Positions 18,340 through 28,406 of a DNA stretch of 64,000 nt are shown here, one piece after another; the stretch's first letter is position 1; every line of letters starts with the position of its first letter. The translations under genes were made by a program, and so were the position numbers. This stretch comes from Shewanella sp. (lineage in GTDB: Bacteria; Pseudomonadota; Gammaproteobacteria; Enterobacterales; Shewanellaceae): contig NZ_JABSSM010000001.1 of NCBI RefSeq assembly GCF_013214165.1, forward strand, positions 1 to 64,000, read 5' to 3'. Under the pieces are notes generated by a model. That model had not been told where the DNA came from and ran no database searches. It worked only from the letters and a program-made list of their open reading frames with translations.

Positions 18340-19047
18340 ATGATGAACAATACAATAAAAAATCTGGCATTACTGGGATTAATAGCCCTACCTACAACGG
18401 CAATAGCAGGCGTAAGCTCGACCGTCACCGCGGTGTCTGATTACACGTTCAACGGTGTGAGCCAGACAGATAATAGCCCAGCAATACAGGCCAGCCTAGA
18501 CTATGCAGCAGATTCCGGTTGGTATGTGGGCACTTGGGCCTCAAATGTCGATTTTGGCTCGGCTGACGATACCTGGTTAGAGTTAGACTTCTATGGCGGC
18601 AAGTTCTTCCAGCTAACGCAGAGCGTGACTCTGGATGCCGGTATCGCTTATTACACCTATCATGGTGATTCGGGATCAGACGATTACCAATACCCTGAAC
18701 TGTATACCAAATTCGGTTATGCATCATCAATGGGACAGAGTGAACTTAACTTCTGGTATACATGGGATTACTTTGGTGAAGGTGCAGGTCATTACATCAT
18801 GATGGCGGCGCATACATTTACTGTTGCCGAAGGTCATGATATTCGAGTCGTTATCGATCGCTCAACCTCTCTCGATGAAGACAAATGGGCATGGGATGGA
18901 GATAAGTCCTACAACCATTTCCGCGCCGAGTATATGACCAGCTGGCAAGGCTTCGACTTTAACCTGGCAGTAGAAAACACCAGCATGGATACAGATACCA
19001 GTGATACCCGAGCGGTATTGTCTGTGGCACGCACCTTTGGTTTCTAA
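18340..19047 (+). CDS. TorF-family putative porin
   Basis: A 235-residue outer-membrane protein. A signal peptide (NLALLGLIALPTTAIAG) is followed by SSTVTAVSDYTFNGVSQTDN, the start typical of the TorF/Gcw_chp porin family (TIGR02001). The chain has alternating strands and a C-terminal Phe. It lies 27 nt after the BCCT-like gene and probably shares its transcript. This suggests it lets choline or a related solute through the outer membrane; that link is inference. A hairpin terminator follows. Confidence 0.82.
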   Translation: MMNNTIKNLALLGLIALPTTAIAGVSSTVTAVSDYTFNGVSQTDNSPAIQASLDYAADSGWYVGTWASNVDFGSADDTWLELDFYGGKFFQLTQSVTLDAGIAYYTYHGDSGSDDYQYPELYTKFGYASSMGQSELNFWYTWDYFGEGAGHYIMMAAHTFTVAEGHDIRVVIDRSTSLDEDKWAWDGDKSYNHFRAEYMTSWQGFDFNLAVENTSMDTDTSDTRAVLSVARTFGF

Positions 19048-19078
19048 CTTGACCTTGCTTAGCTAGGTGACCTAGTCA

Positions 19079-19120
19079 AAAACATGCAGAATAGCGGCTA
19101 AACGTTATTCTGCATGTTTG
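19079..19120 (+). terminator. Hairpin terminator after the porin gene
   Basis: AACATGCAGAATA (19081-19093) pairs perfectly with TATTCTGCATGTT (19106-19118) around a 12-nt loop. The following T tract is short (TTTG), so termination efficiency is uncertain. Confidence 0.65.
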
Positions 19121-19175
19121 TCGCGTGAGTCCCACAAACAATTCTGTTAATGTGCTCAAAAATGAGGGGAGGATT

Positions 19176-19652
19176 ATGGAAAAGTACGAACAACTATTGA
19201 TTTCATTGCGCCGTGTGATTCGGGCCATCGATATACATTCCCGTCAGCTGAATAAGCAATCGGGGTTAACAGGCCCTCAACTCATGGTCATGCAAAACAT
19301 TGCCCATCTGGACGCACCTCTTGTCAAAGAGATAGCCCAAGAAGTTGCCCTGAGCCCCGCCACTGTGACCACGATTATCGATAGACTCGAAAGCCGAAAG
19401 TTGGTGTTCAGAACTCGTAGTAAAACGGATAAGCGCAAGGTTCACCTGTCATTGAGTGAAACTGGACAAGCATTACTGAGCAGCGCCCCCAAGCCCCTCC
19501 AAGAGCATTTTATTACCCGTTATCAAAACCTCGAAGGGTGGGAACAGAGCCAACTGCTGTCATCCGTAGAGCGTATCGCCACTATGATGGATGCTCAGGA
19601 ACTCGATGCAGCTCCCGTGTTACTGGTGGGCCAGATCCAAGCAGAAGAATAA
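19176..19652 (+). CDS. MarR-family transcriptional regulator
   Basis: A 158-residue winged-helix regulator. The recognition region is PLVKEIAQEVALSPATVTTIIDRLESRKLVFRTRSKTDKRKVHLSLSETG, the standard MarR wHTH and wing. The frame is open 17 codons further upstream, but GAGGGGAGGA lies just before the ATG at 19176 and MEKYEQLL is the natural start. It follows the bet locus and the porin, so it may control choline or osmotic genes; there is no direct evidence for its target. Confidence 0.9.
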   Translation: MEKYEQLLISLRRVIRAIDIHSRQLNKQSGLTGPQLMVMQNIAHLDAPLVKEIAQEVALSPATVTTIIDRLESRKLVFRTRSKTDKRKVHLSLSETGQALLSSAPKPLQEHFITRYQNLEGWEQSQLLSSVERIATMMDAQELDAAPVLLVGQIQAEE

Positions 19653-19659
19653 CCTAGGC

Positions 19660-19910
19660 TTAGACACACACTAGATTTCGGCCAGACTCTTTGACATCAT
19701 AAAGGGCCTTATCGGCTCTTTGAATAGGCTCATCTAGGTTATCATCTGCCCACCCAGCAATGCCTGTAGATAAACATATCCCCTTCGAAGTAACACTTCA
19801 TTGCCCACATAGTGGCCTTAGCTATCCGTGGCCTGCTTAAAAAATCGATATCCAGCAGAGCAAAGGTTAAGGCTGCCTGTTTCGACAGCACTAACCTGAC
19901 AATTTCCCCT
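19660..19910 (-). pseudogene. Remnant of a GGDEF diguanylate cyclase
   Basis: On the minus strand the DNA encodes pieces of a GGDEF domain in different frames. LTFALLDIDF, then FFKQATDS-stop-GHYVGNEVLL, is the start of the domain. LSTGIAGWADDNLDEPIQRA with DKALYDVKESGRNLV is its end, closing at a TAA at 19660-19662. The central part with the GG(D/E)EF active site is missing, and frameshifts and an in-frame stop are present. It directly abuts the 3' end of the RDD gene. Clearly non-functional. Confidence 0.8.
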
Positions 19911-19915
19911 TCCTG

Positions 19916-21109
19916 TCATCGAGCCGAATCTATTTTTGCCTTCTTGAGATCGATCACCACGGTTGCCGAAATTTTATCTTGTATTGCCTGCCTGTTGGCA
20001 TCCCAAAATATCTGTAGAAATCCGAGTAGCCCGGTCGCAAATCCTGCACCATACCCCCCATAACGACCAAATGAATCCCATAGAGAGAGTTTAGTGCCAT
20101 CGAGTTGAATGACTCTGATCCCCAGTAGCTTCTTGCCTAAAGTTTGTCCATCAAACCAGGCTGTGAAAACGGTGAAGTAAAAAGCAGCCCAACCAAATCC
20201 CAGCCCCAAGTCATTGAGTATCCCCTTGGCCCAGGAAATTAAACTGTAGTCGTCTGCCTCATCATCTTCTTGGTCTAACTCTTGTAACTGTCTCACCTCA
20301 TCCGATTGGCTCAACTCATGCAGTTCTTGGATCTTCTCCCCTAAGTTCAGCTCTTGTAACACCCGAGTATTGGTTGGGATGTCCTCTGCGCCAGATGATT
20401 CAGCTCCCTGTGACGGCACTAATTCAGCCGCCTTAGCGACACTGGTCTCATTTAGCTTATCTTTCTCTAGCCTGTTTAACTCATCCATTTCGGCCAAGTC
20501 TTGCGCTATGTTCTGCTTAAGCAGAGTCTTATCGGCTGCCGATAAGCCTATGTCATCTATGGCATTATTGACTATAGAGACTTGCTCAGATATTGGCAGT
20601 TGTGATGCTCGCAGTGCAGGCACTAATTCGGTTAGCTCAATTTCGGCGCAATCTAACGTTAAACAATGGCTAAAACGAATAATATTGGGTACATAACCGA
20701 TAAGCTGGCTTACCGCTGCGAGTGACATCGGCGCAGCGGAAATGACGGGCTCACTATCAGGATCATCACCGGAGAAGAAGCCCCCTATCGTCACCCAAAG
20801 CATCATCACCAGCATGGAGAGATACAGGCCCCATTTAAAAAAATTGCCGAGTTGACGACTCTTTCTCTGGATCAGCAAGGTCAAACCTACCAATAGCAGA
20901 AACACCCAGCCCGCCTGTTCTGCGAGCACTGAGATCAGCAAACCATCGACCAAGATGGCCAAGCCACGCTTCATCGGGGTCGCTAACGGGGTATACAGTA
21001 CCTGAGGCGCAATCTCGAAGGCAAAAGGAGTGACGATGGATTTAGGATCGGTTTTAGGAGACATTGGCGAGACGTGCGCAGGTTTTTTCTCGTGGGCTGT
21101 ACTTGTCAT
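19916..21109 (-). CDS. RDD family membrane protein with long central insert
   Basis: A 397-residue inner-membrane protein. The RDD family signature is split. An N-terminal helix carries KRGLAILVDGLLIS (residues about 47-60). The C-terminal half carries DGQTLGKKLLGIRVIQLDGT, SLWDSFGRYGG and RQAIQDKISATVVI. Between them about 180 mostly acidic, helical residues (rich in Leu, Glu, Asp) separate two hydrophobic parts. RDD proteins are poorly characterised; some have been linked to ion or solute transport. It is monocistronic, and a GGDEF remnant lies just beyond its stop. Confidence 0.8.
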   Translation of the reverse strand: MTSTAHEKKPAHVSPMSPKTDPKSIVTPFAFEIAPQVLYTPLATPMKRGLAILVDGLLISVLAEQAGWVFLLLVGLTLLIQRKSRQLGNFFKWGLYLSMLVMMLWVTIGGFFSGDDPDSEPVISAAPMSLAAVSQLIGYVPNIIRFSHCLTLDCAEIELTELVPALRASQLPISEQVSIVNNAIDDIGLSAADKTLLKQNIAQDLAEMDELNRLEKDKLNETSVAKAAELVPSQGAESSGAEDIPTNTRVLQELNLGEKIQELHELSQSDEVRQLQELDQEDDEADDYSLISWAKGILNDLGLGFGWAAFYFTVFTAWFDGQTLGKKLLGIRVIQLDGTKLSLWDSFGRYGGYGAGFATGLLGFLQIFWDANRQAIQDKISATVVIDLKKAKIDSAR

Positions 21110-21408
21110 AGCTATCCATTGTTATTATTTTTAGTTTCTACACAGGTAAACTTATGCCGATGCGAGCAAAAATTTTATGCCAAGATAGGTAAATACCTCT
21201 ATATTAAACATCTAAGATTGGCGCCAGATATAAGCCGGAATCAATATAGATACAATAGCTTAACATTTTTAACCATCATCCAACTCAAGGTTTAATACTA
21301 GATATATGATGTTTAATAACAAAATGGAATAACGAAGAACAAACTATCACTTCTATTGCCGCTAAAGGCGATTATGATTAGCTTGAATATTCAAAGGAGC
21401 AGCAAGCA

Positions 21409-22377
21409 ATGAGCAAAATTTTCGAAGACAATTCATATACCATAGGTAACACCCCTCTGGTTCGCCTTAAACGTGTGAGTAAAGGCAATGTTTTAGCCAA
21501 AATAGAAGCCAGAAACCCAAGCTTTAGCGTTAAGTGTCGCATCGGTGCAAATATGATTTGGGATGCTGAGAAGAAAGGTTTGCTGACTCAAGGTAAAGAG
21601 CTTATTGAGCCAACATCGGGCAATACTGGCATATCCCTGGCTTATGTTGCGGCCGCTCGCGGATATAAACTGACTCTAACCATGCCAAACACCATGAGCC
21701 TGGAGCGCCGTAAACTGCTAAAAGCTTTGGGCGCTAACTTGGTGCTTACCGATGGTGCTAAAGGCATGAAAGGGGCTATCGATAAGGCCGAAGAAATTCG
21801 CCAATCTGCTCCTGAAAAATATGTATTACTGCAACAATTTAATAACCCGGCTAACCCGGAAATCCATGAGAAAACAACGGGTCCAGAGATCTGGAATGAC
21901 ACCGACGGTGAAATCGATGTCTTAGTCGCGGGTGTGGGCACCGGTGGTACTATCACAGGAGTGAGCCGTTTTATTAAGAATACTAAGGGTAAGGCCATCA
22001 CCTCTGTCGCTGTAGAGCCCGCAGACTCACCTGTTATCGCCCAGACTCTTGCGGGTCAAGCGGTACAACCTGGGCCACATAAGATCCAAGGTATAGGTGC
22101 CGGCTTCATTCCTGGCAACTTGGATCTGGAAATGGTTGACCGCGTCGAAGCTGTGACGAACGAAGAGTCAATCGAAATGGCCCAACGTTTGATGAAAGAG
22201 GAAGGCATCTTAGTGGGGATCTCTTCCGGTGCTGCGGTCGTCGCTGCGAATCGCATTGCCGAACTTCCTGAATTTGAAGGCAAGACCATAGTGGTGATTT
22301 TACCTTCTGCTGCCGAGCGTTATCTCTCTTCAGCCTTATTCCAGGGTGAATTTTCTGACGCTGAAAACGTTCAATAA
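21409..22377 (+). CDS. cysK: Cysteine synthase A
   Basis: PLP enzyme making L-cysteine from O-acetylserine and sulfide in the cytoplasm. The 322-residue sequence shows the PLP lysine in [10 protein letters not shown] (Lys42), the substrate loop EPTSGNTGI, the phosphate-binding GTGGTITG, and GISSGAA near the C-terminus. The C-terminal end is typical of CysK, which can bind serine acetyltransferase. The ATG has AAAGGAG upstream. It is transcribed alone and ends at a strong terminator. Confidence 0.96.
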   Translation: MSKIFEDNSYTIGNTPLVRLKRVSKGNVLAKIEARNPSFSVKCRIGANMIWDAEKKGLLTQGKELIEPTSGNTGISLAYVAAARGYKLTLTMPNTMSLERRKLLKALGANLVLTDGAKGMKGAIDKAEEIRQSAPEKYVLLQQFNNPANPEIHEKTTGPEIWNDTDGEIDVLVAGVGTGGTITGVSRFIKNTKGKAITSVAVEPADSPVIAQTLAGQAVQPGPHKIQGIGAGFIPGNLDLEMVDRVEAVTNEESIEMAQRLMKEEGILVGISSGAAVVAANRIAELPEFEGKTIVVILPSAAERYLSSALFQGEFSDAENVQ

Positions 22378-22397
22378 ACATCACTGACACTCGAATT

Positions 22398-22428
22398 AAA
22401 AAACCGGATCTGATATCCGGTTTTTTTA
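22398..22428 (+). terminator. Rho-independent terminator of cysK
   Basis: AAACCGGAT pairs with ATCCGGTTT around a 5-nt loop and is followed by seven T, about 22 nt after the cysK stop. Confidence 0.93.
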
Positions 22429-22438
22429 TGCCTGCCAA

Positions 22439-22624
22439 TTACGCAAGGATAGCTCTGATAAGATCTTTGCTGTCTTTAAAGTAATAGGTCGTAGAAGCTA
22501 AAGGTACATCGGCTTCTTTCGCCACGGCGCGATGGCGAACCCCCGGATCCCCTCCTTAACGATAAGCCTTAGGCTGGCTTCTAAAATAATCAGCCGTCAC
22601 TTCGGCTCGTTTGACGTCCCACAT
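22439..22624 (-). pseudogene. Remnant of a TetR-family regulator (DNA-binding part)
   Basis: On the minus strand, fragments of a TetR N-terminal domain can be read across frameshifts. GRQTSRSDG is followed by RLIILEASLRLIVKEGIRG, then GVRHRAVAKEADVPLASTTY and YFKDSKDLIRAILA before TAA. One shift lies in the run of G near 22543. The ligand-binding domain is absent. It is not intact in any single frame and is presumed dead. Confidence 0.75.
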
Positions 22625-22926
22625 CAATTAATGGATGAGTCATAGTCAATCCCTTGGTTCTCTAGTCAGTCAAAATGTTATTTTTACGCGAGTAATGAGG
22701 CACTAAGTTCAACATTTTCAACTTTAGCAATATAAGTCACTATAAAAAATGCTCCAGTGTTGGTTTTTAATTCTTTTTTTTGTTTATCTAACAAAACAAG
22801 GAATTCCGTCTAATCTTATAACAACAGAGCATCATTCAGATGCTTAGGCAGCATACATATCAATTTAACATTACGTTAACTCAATATGACAGACAGGACC
22901 ACTCAGTTGCAATAAGGGAGCGAGCT
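22625..22926. other. Intergenic region before the CBS gene
   Basis: About 300 bp, AT-rich, with no gene seen. An in-frame upstream extension of the CBS protein from 22840 is open, but its residues are not family-like. Confidence 0.4.
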
Positions 22927-23358
22927 ATGGAGTCGATTAAAATTGCTGACTACATGAATAGACGTCCAGTAACATTTACAGCGCATATGCCAATTGCAGA
23001 GGCCGTAGAACTCTTCTTGCATAACCAACAGATTGGTGGACCCGTCATCGATGAAAATAGGAAGGTCATAGGCTTTCTATCCGAGCAAGACTGCTTAATC
23101 AAGATGCTAGAAGCCACCTACCTCAATGAAAACCACTATCACGTTGGTGATGTGATGCATGGCGAGCCTCTTACTGTGAAGAAGGAATCTTCGGTACTGG
23201 ACCTAGCGCAAAAAATGACCCACCACCAGCCCAAGATTTACCCTATCGTCGATGATGAAGATAAATTGATCGGTGTCATTAATCGTACAGCGGTATTGAA
23301 GGCCATAGATGACCATTTAAGAGCCATGTATAAGCGTGGACATAGCCGCTTAGTGTAG
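22927..23358 (+). CDS. CBS-domain pair protein
   Basis: A 143-residue cytoplasmic protein made of two CBS motifs. These are ADYMNRRPVTFTAHMPIAEA ... GGPVIDENRKVIGFLSEQD and VGDVMHGEPLTVKKESSVLD ... IYPIVDDEDKLIGVINRTAVL. Such pairs bind adenosine nucleotides and sense energy state, but the partner is unknown. I start it at the ATG at 22927, preceded by AAGGGAG. It lies 138 nt before nuoA in the same direction, which may only be chance proximity. Confidence 0.88.
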   Translation: MESIKIADYMNRRPVTFTAHMPIAEAVELFLHNQQIGGPVIDENRKVIGFLSEQDCLIKMLEATYLNENHYHVGDVMHGEPLTVKKESSVLDLAQKMTHHQPKIYPIVDDEDKLIGVINRTAVLKAIDDHLRAMYKRGHSRLV

Positions 23359-23496
23359 TTTTTCATCTGATACGCTTGGTTTAATGTGTCTAGATGGCAG
23401 CTCAGCCCTCTTGCACTCGCCAATGCAGTCAAGCGACCAAGCTTGCGAACACGAATCATTCATTAGAATAAGAAACAAAGAATAAGGCGCTGAGTT

Positions 23497-23868
23497 ATGC
23501 TACCTGCGAGTTTTATTTTCTATGTTTTCGCAATAATCATAGTCACCATGACCATGATTATTGTGTCATATGCCTTAAATCCCAGAGGTCATAAGAGAAC
23601 CAACGCCTACCCCTATGAATCTGGCATTGTTCCTGTTGGTGATACCCATATTCGTTGGAACGTGAACTATTTTTTAATCGCCATCTCCTTCGTGATTTTC
23701 GACATCGAAGCGGTATTTCTCTACCTCTGGTCCTTGGTGGTGGTGGAAACAAGTTGGCCCGGTCTAGCCACAGCCAGTTTATTTATCTTAGCCCTGTTCA
23801 TCGCCTTAATTTATGAGATCAAACAAGGCACCTTCGATTGGGGCATTCGTAAAGAGGAGGATTCTTGA
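23497..23868 (+). CDS. nuoA: NADH-quinone oxidoreductase subunit A
   Basis: First gene of the complex I operon. NuoA is a 123-residue inner-membrane subunit with three transmembrane helices at the junction of the membrane and peripheral arms. The conserved loop [20 protein letters not shown] and [14 protein letters not shown] (with the acidic residues) are present. An upstream gap of 138 nt should hold the operon promoter. Its TGA overlaps the nuoB ATG (TGATG). Confidence 0.95.
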   Translation: MLPASFIFYVFAIIIVTMTMIIVSYALNPRGHKRTNAYPYESGIVPVGDTHIRWNVNYFLIAISFVIFDIEAVFLYLWSLVVVETSWPGLATASLFILALFIALIYEIKQGTFDWGIRKEEDS

Positions 23869-24524
23869 TGCGTTGGCAGCTGACAAAACCTAACCCTGAC
23901 GACACTCAGTCGATCCCGACGGCCTCGATGAGCATGCAAGAGGTGGTCGAGAAGAACCTGTTAGTCACCCGCTTAGAAGACCTAGTCGCCTGGGGAAGAA
24001 GCAACTCCCTATGGCCGTTTAATTTCGGCTTATCTTGCTGCTACGTCGAGATGGCAACCTCTTTCACTAGTCGTCATGATATCGCCAGGTTCGGTTCTGA
24101 AGTCATACGCGCGACGCCAAGAGAGGCCGATCTTATCGTCATCTCAGGTACCGTATTTCTTAAGATGGCCCCGGTGATCAAGCACCTTTATGACCAGATG
24201 TTGGAACCCAAGTGGGTGATCAGCATGGGCTCATGTGCCAATTCCGGCGGCATGTATGATGTCTATAGCGTGGTTCAGGGCGCAGATAAATTCCTGCCCA
24301 TAGACCTTTATGTTCCCGGTTGTCCTCCCAGACCAGAAGCCCTGATGTACGGATTAACCCTGCTACAAGAGGCCATCAAGAATGGCTATCCCAGACAGAG
24401 AAGGCCACTCAATCGCGTCATCACCCCCGAAGAGATAGACAGTTTTGCCTGCCGTAACCTGCGGGATGAAAAACATGCCGCAAGAGTCGCTAGCGATAAA
24501 CTCACGCCGCCAGACAGGGTATAG
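23868..24524 (+). CDS. nuoB: NADH-quinone oxidoreductase subunit B
   Basis: Peripheral-arm subunit carrying the last iron-sulfur cluster, N2, which hands electrons to quinone. The ligand cysteines are visible in GLSCCYVEM (tandem CC), [11 protein letters not shown] and [12 protein letters not shown] start it at the ATG at 23868, which overlaps the nuoA stop by one base. A TTG three bases earlier is also open but less likely. Length is 218 residues. Confidence 0.95.
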   Translation: MRWQLTKPNPDDTQSIPTASMSMQEVVEKNLLVTRLEDLVAWGRSNSLWPFNFGLSCCYVEMATSFTSRHDIARFGSEVIRATPREADLIVISGTVFLKMAPVIKHLYDQMLEPKWVISMGSCANSGGMYDVYSVVQGADKFLPIDLYVPGCPPRPEALMYGLTLLQEAIKNGYPRQRRPLNRVITPEEIDSFACRNLRDEKHAARVASDKLTPPDRV

Positions 24525-24526
24525 AG

Positions 24527-26317
24527 ATGACTAGCATGACGAAGGAGATGTCAGCAATACCCTCTCAGACGCTCAAGCTGGAGCTGACATTAGCCATGCT
24601 GCCTGAATTAGAGCGACTCCTGGAAGACCAAGCCATTGAGCAGAGCACGGCGGACAATATTCTCACCCTCTGGATAGATAAACATCGGCTTATTCCCGCC
24701 TTAATCCTGCTCAAATCGATTCCTGAGCCGTTCAATTTTCTGTTCGACCTCTATGCCGTAGACGAGCGCCTTAGGCTAGATAAAGCCCTGCTGCCGGCCA
24801 AAGACTTCACCTTGGTGTATCAAGTCCTGTCCATAGAAAGAAACCAAGATATTCGCCTTAAGGTGGCGCTTGAGGATAACGAACATCAAGCCAGTATCAC
24901 CTCCATCTGGCCCTCGGCAAACTGGTATGAGCGTGAAGTCTGGGACCTGTTCGGCATCGTATTCGATGCACACCCTAACTTGTGCCGTATTCTGTTACCA
25001 CCGACCTATCAGGGTCACCCCCTACGCAAAGAGTTTCCCTGCCGCGCCACCGAGACTGAGCCATTCACTCTCGATGATGAGAAGCTTGCCAGAGAGCAAG
25101 ATGCACTCAGATTCAATCCTAAAGAGTGGGGCATGGATGAAAGTAGCGCTGATAATGATTACCTGTTTCTCAATCTGGGCCCGAACCATCCCAGCGTACA
25201 CGGGGTATTTAGAATCGCGCTGCAACTCGATGGTGAGCAGATTATAAATTCGGTACCCGATATCGGTTACCACCATAGAGGCGCCGAAAAGATAGCGGAG
25301 CGTCAGACCTGGCATGGCTTTATTCCCTACACCGACAGAATTGACTATTTAGGTGGGGTGATGAACAACTTCCCCTATATCTTGGCCATAGAACAATTAG
25401 CCGACATTCGGGTATCGAAGCGAGTCGAGTGCATCCGAGTCATGTTGGCCGAGTGCTTTCGCATCTTGAGTCATATGTTGTTCTTCGGCACGTTTGCCCA
25501 AGATGTCGGTCAGCTATCTCCCATCTTTTATCTGTTTATCGACCGAGAAAAACTGTTCAGCATCATAGAGGCCATCACAGGCGCTCGCATGCATCCAAGC
25601 TGGTTTCGTATTGGTGGTGTGGCCCAAGACCTGCCTCAGGGCTGGCATATCATGATGCAGGAATTCGTCGATTACTTCCCGGCTAAGCTAGATGAATACG
25701 AAGTCATGGTGATGCAAAACAGCATACTCAAAAATCGCGCCGTTGGCATAGGCCAGTATGACACCCAGCAGGCCCTCGAATGGAACATCTCCGGCGTGGG
25801 TATAAGAGCCACGGGTCTAGAGTGGGATCTGCGTAAATCCCGCCCCTACTCTGGTTATGACAACTATCAGTTCGATATTCCAATAGCTCACAATGGCGAT
25901 GCTTATGACAGATGCCAACTCAGAGTCGATGAGATGAGACAAAGCATAAAGATAATCCAACAATGCATAGATAATATGCCACAGGGAAATTATAAGGCAG
26001 ACCACCCATTAACCACGCCTCCGAGAAGCGACAGGAGCAAGCAAGATATCGACACCCTGATCCAACACTTTATGAATGTGAGTTGGGGCGCTGTGATGCC
26101 CAAGGGTGAGTCAAGTTTTGCCGTTGAAGCCACTAAAGGCATCAACGCTTACACCCTGATATCGGACGGTACCAGCTCAAGTTATCGCACTCGGATCCGC
26201 ACCCCCTCTTTCCCCCATTTGCAGATGATCCCGACCTTGGCAAAGGGGCTAATGGTGGCCGACTTGATTGTGATCTTAGCCAGTATCGATTTTGTTATGG
26301 CCGATGTGGACAGGTAG
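24527..26317 (+). CDS. nuoC: NADH-quinone oxidoreductase fused subunit C/D
   Basis: A 596-residue fusion as in E. coli and other gammaproteobacteria. The first part of about 200 residues is NuoC ([28 protein letters not shown]). The rest is NuoD ([28 protein letters not shown], and a C-terminal DVDR). NuoD forms part of the quinone site with NuoB. It begins 2 nt after the nuoB stop and ends 8 nt before nuoE. Also called nuoCD. Confidence 0.95.
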   Translation: MTSMTKEMSAIPSQTLKLELTLAMLPELERLLEDQAIEQSTADNILTLWIDKHRLIPALILLKSIPEPFNFLFDLYAVDERLRLDKALLPAKDFTLVYQVLSIERNQDIRLKVALEDNEHQASITSIWPSANWYEREVWDLFGIVFDAHPNLCRILLPPTYQGHPLRKEFPCRATETEPFTLDDEKLAREQDALRFNPKEWGMDESSADNDYLFLNLGPNHPSVHGVFRIALQLDGEQIINSVPDIGYHHRGAEKIAERQTWHGFIPYTDRIDYLGGVMNNFPYILAIEQLADIRVSKRVECIRVMLAECFRILSHMLFFGTFAQDVGQLSPIFYLFIDREKLFSIIEAITGARMHPSWFRIGGVAQDLPQGWHIMMQEFVDYFPAKLDEYEVMVMQNSILKNRAVGIGQYDTQQALEWNISGVGIRATGLEWDLRKSRPYSGYDNYQFDIPIAHNGDAYDRCQLRVDEMRQSIKIIQQCIDNMPQGNYKADHPLTTPPRSDRSKQDIDTLIQHFMNVSWGAVMPKGESSFAVEATKGINAYTLISDGTSSSYRTRIRTPSFPHLQMIPTLAKGLMVADLIVILASIDFVMADVDR

Positions 26318-26325
26318 GGGCTGAT

Positions 26326-27054
26326 ATGACACACAATTATGAGCAGCTATTGAGGATCTCTATTCAGGAAGTCATGTCCACTGACCTTCCCTCGAACGGC
26401 GATGCTTCGACCGATGAGCAGGCGGGCAATCACACACAAGCGACATTCACCACACCAGAGAAGCGCCATACTCAGGGTGAGTTGCCAGTCCGTAGCACAC
26501 TGGCTGAGTCGAGGCTAACCCCCAGCGCAGAGACTCTAGCCAAGGTTGAAGACAGGCAAGCTGCTGCTGATTCATCCCAACTGAAACCATGCGAAACCAA
26601 GCAGCTCGATAAGCTGCTGGCATCGGCCCCATATCCGGCAGCAGTCTCCATCGATGCACTCAAGGTGATTCAACAACAAAGAGGCTGGGTGAGCGATGCC
26701 AGTTTATCTCTGCTGTCCGCTTATATTCAGGTGTCGGTTGCGGATCTGGATTCTGTCGCCACCTTCTATAACCTGATATTTAGGCAAGCCGTAGGTGAGG
26801 TAGTGCTGCACCCCTGTGATGGCATCAGTTGCGACTTGATGGGCGGAGTCGAGGTCCGCGCAGCCATTTGCCAGAAATTACAGCTTAACCCCGGTGAAAC
26901 GACGCCGGATAACCGCTTCACCCTCATTCCTCTTCCTTGCCTGGGGGCATGTGATAAAGCGCCGGTAATGATCGCGTCGAAGCGAGTCTACCCGCACCTA
27001 ACCGTGAGTAAAATAGCTCAGTTGATCGATGAACTTGAGGGACATAAAATATGA
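26326..27054 (+). CDS. nuoE: NADH-quinone oxidoreductase subunit E, N-terminally extended
   Basis: Carries the N1a 2Fe-2S cluster with a thioredoxin-like fold. The ligand cysteines are in HPCDGISCDLMGG and LPCLGACDKAP. At 242 residues it is about 75 longer than E. coli NuoE (166). The extra part is N-terminal (residues about 15-85) and polar, rich in Thr, Ser, Glu and Gln, and probably disordered. The family core starts near LDKLLASAPYPAAVSIDALK. The start ATG is fixed by its place 8 nt after nuoCD. It overlaps nuoF by ATGA. Confidence 0.92.
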   Translation: MTHNYEQLLRISIQEVMSTDLPSNGDASTDEQAGNHTQATFTTPEKRHTQGELPVRSTLAESRLTPSAETLAKVEDRQAAADSSQLKPCETKQLDKLLASAPYPAAVSIDALKVIQQQRGWVSDASLSLLSAYIQVSVADLDSVATFYNLIFRQAVGEVVLHPCDGISCDLMGGVEVRAAICQKLQLNPGETTPDNRFTLIPLPCLGACDKAPVMIASKRVYPHLTVSKIAQLIDELEGHKI

Positions 27055-28406
27055 CTCCTCCTCAAAATCCCTTGACTCGTTTCATTACCGATAATGCTAA
27101 TTGCTGGCAACTGTCTGAGTACCTGAGTCATGGCGGATATGATGGATTAACCCAGGCGATGGCGATGAGTGCGGATGAGCTGCTGGCCAGCATCAAACAA
27201 TCGAACCTGAGGGGCCGCGGTGGAGCTGGTTTTCCCACCGGACTCAAGTGGAGCTTTGTCCCTCGCGGAGTCGACGCGCCTCGGGAAAAATACTTGATAG
27301 TCAACGCCGATGAGATGGAGCCTGGTGCATTTAAAGACCGCTGGCTGCTTGAACAGACCCCACACCAGATCATCGAAGGCCTGCTGATTGGCGGATTAAC
27401 CTTAGGGGCGACCCAGGGCTACATCTTCCTTCGAGGTGACTACTATCTCGCCGAGGAAAGACTGCAGCAGGCGATAGAGGAATGCAAGCAACACCAGTTA
27501 CTCGGCCGAGACATCTTAGGGCGAGGCATTCAAGGACAAGCGTTTAACTTCGACATTCATATCCATTCCAGTGCCGGGCGTTATATCTGCGGCGAAGAAA
27601 CTGCGCTTATCAACGCCATGGAGGGCAAACGAGCGACGCCAAGGGCTAAGCCCCCCTTCCCTCAAGTGGCCGGTCTTTGGGGAAAACCAACCATAGTCAA
27701 CAATGTTGAGACATTTTGTAATCTGCCTCATATCATCAATTTCGGTAGCGACTGGTTTAACTCGCTCGGCAAGGGACAAGACGCGGGCACAAAAATCTTC
27801 GGCGTCAGCGGCAGAGTCAAGCGTCCTGGACTGTGGGAACTCCCCATGGGCACATCCATCAGAGAGATCATCGAACGCCATGCCGGCGGCATGTGCGATG
27901 GTTATCAAATCAAAGGTTTTCTTCCCGGCGGTGGCTCCACTGATTTCCTCCTCGAAGAGCACTTAGATGCTCTTATGGATTACGACGAAATTGGCAAGTT
28001 AGGCAGCCGCATGGGCACAGGTACCATCATCATCTTGGACGATCAATATTGCCCCGTCGCCATGGTGCTCAACCTGGTGCGCTTCTTCGCTCAGGAGTCT
28101 TGTGGCTGGTGCACACCTTGCAGAGATGGCCTGCCCTGGGCCGTGTCCTTACTCGAAAAAATTGAGCGAGGACAAGGTGAACTAAAGGACATAGATCAGC
28201 TGCAGGAACTGTGCGATTTCGCCGCGCCCGGCAATACCTTTTGCGCACTCGCCCCTGGCGCGGTCGAACCGTTACAAAGTGCGCTTAACTATTTCAGGCA
28301 AGATTTTGAGGCACATATCAGTCATCAATGCTGTCCCTATCATGACGCGCTATCTACAACTGAGACACTTAGCAAGATAAATGCTAACCGAGTCGAGGGG
28401 ACGTGA
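27051..28406 (+). CDS. nuoF: NADH-quinone oxidoreductase subunit F
   Basis: NADH-binding subunit with FMN and the N3 4Fe-4S cluster; the entry point of electrons. Hallmarks are RGRGGAGFPTGLKWSF (FMN/NADH), NADEMEPGAFKDR and the cluster motif ESCGWCTPCRDG with a later Cys in GNTFCALA. The 451 residues match the usual length. It is coupled to nuoE (ATGA) and to nuoG (TGATG). Confidence 0.96.
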   Translation: MTPPQNPLTRFITDNANCWQLSEYLSHGGYDGLTQAMAMSADELLASIKQSNLRGRGGAGFPTGLKWSFVPRGVDAPREKYLIVNADEMEPGAFKDRWLLEQTPHQIIEGLLIGGLTLGATQGYIFLRGDYYLAEERLQQAIEECKQHQLLGRDILGRGIQGQAFNFDIHIHSSAGRYICGEETALINAMEGKRATPRAKPPFPQVAGLWGKPTIVNNVETFCNLPHIINFGSDWFNSLGKGQDAGTKIFGVSGRVKRPGLWELPMGTSIREIIERHAGGMCDGYQIKGFLPGGGSTDFLLEEHLDALMDYDEIGKLGSRMGTGTIIILDDQYCPVAMVLNLVRFFAQESCGWCTPCRDGLPWAVSLLEKIERGQGELKDIDQLQELCDFAAPGNTFCALAPGAVEPLQSALNYFRQDFEAHISHQCCPYHDALSTTETLSKINANRVEGT

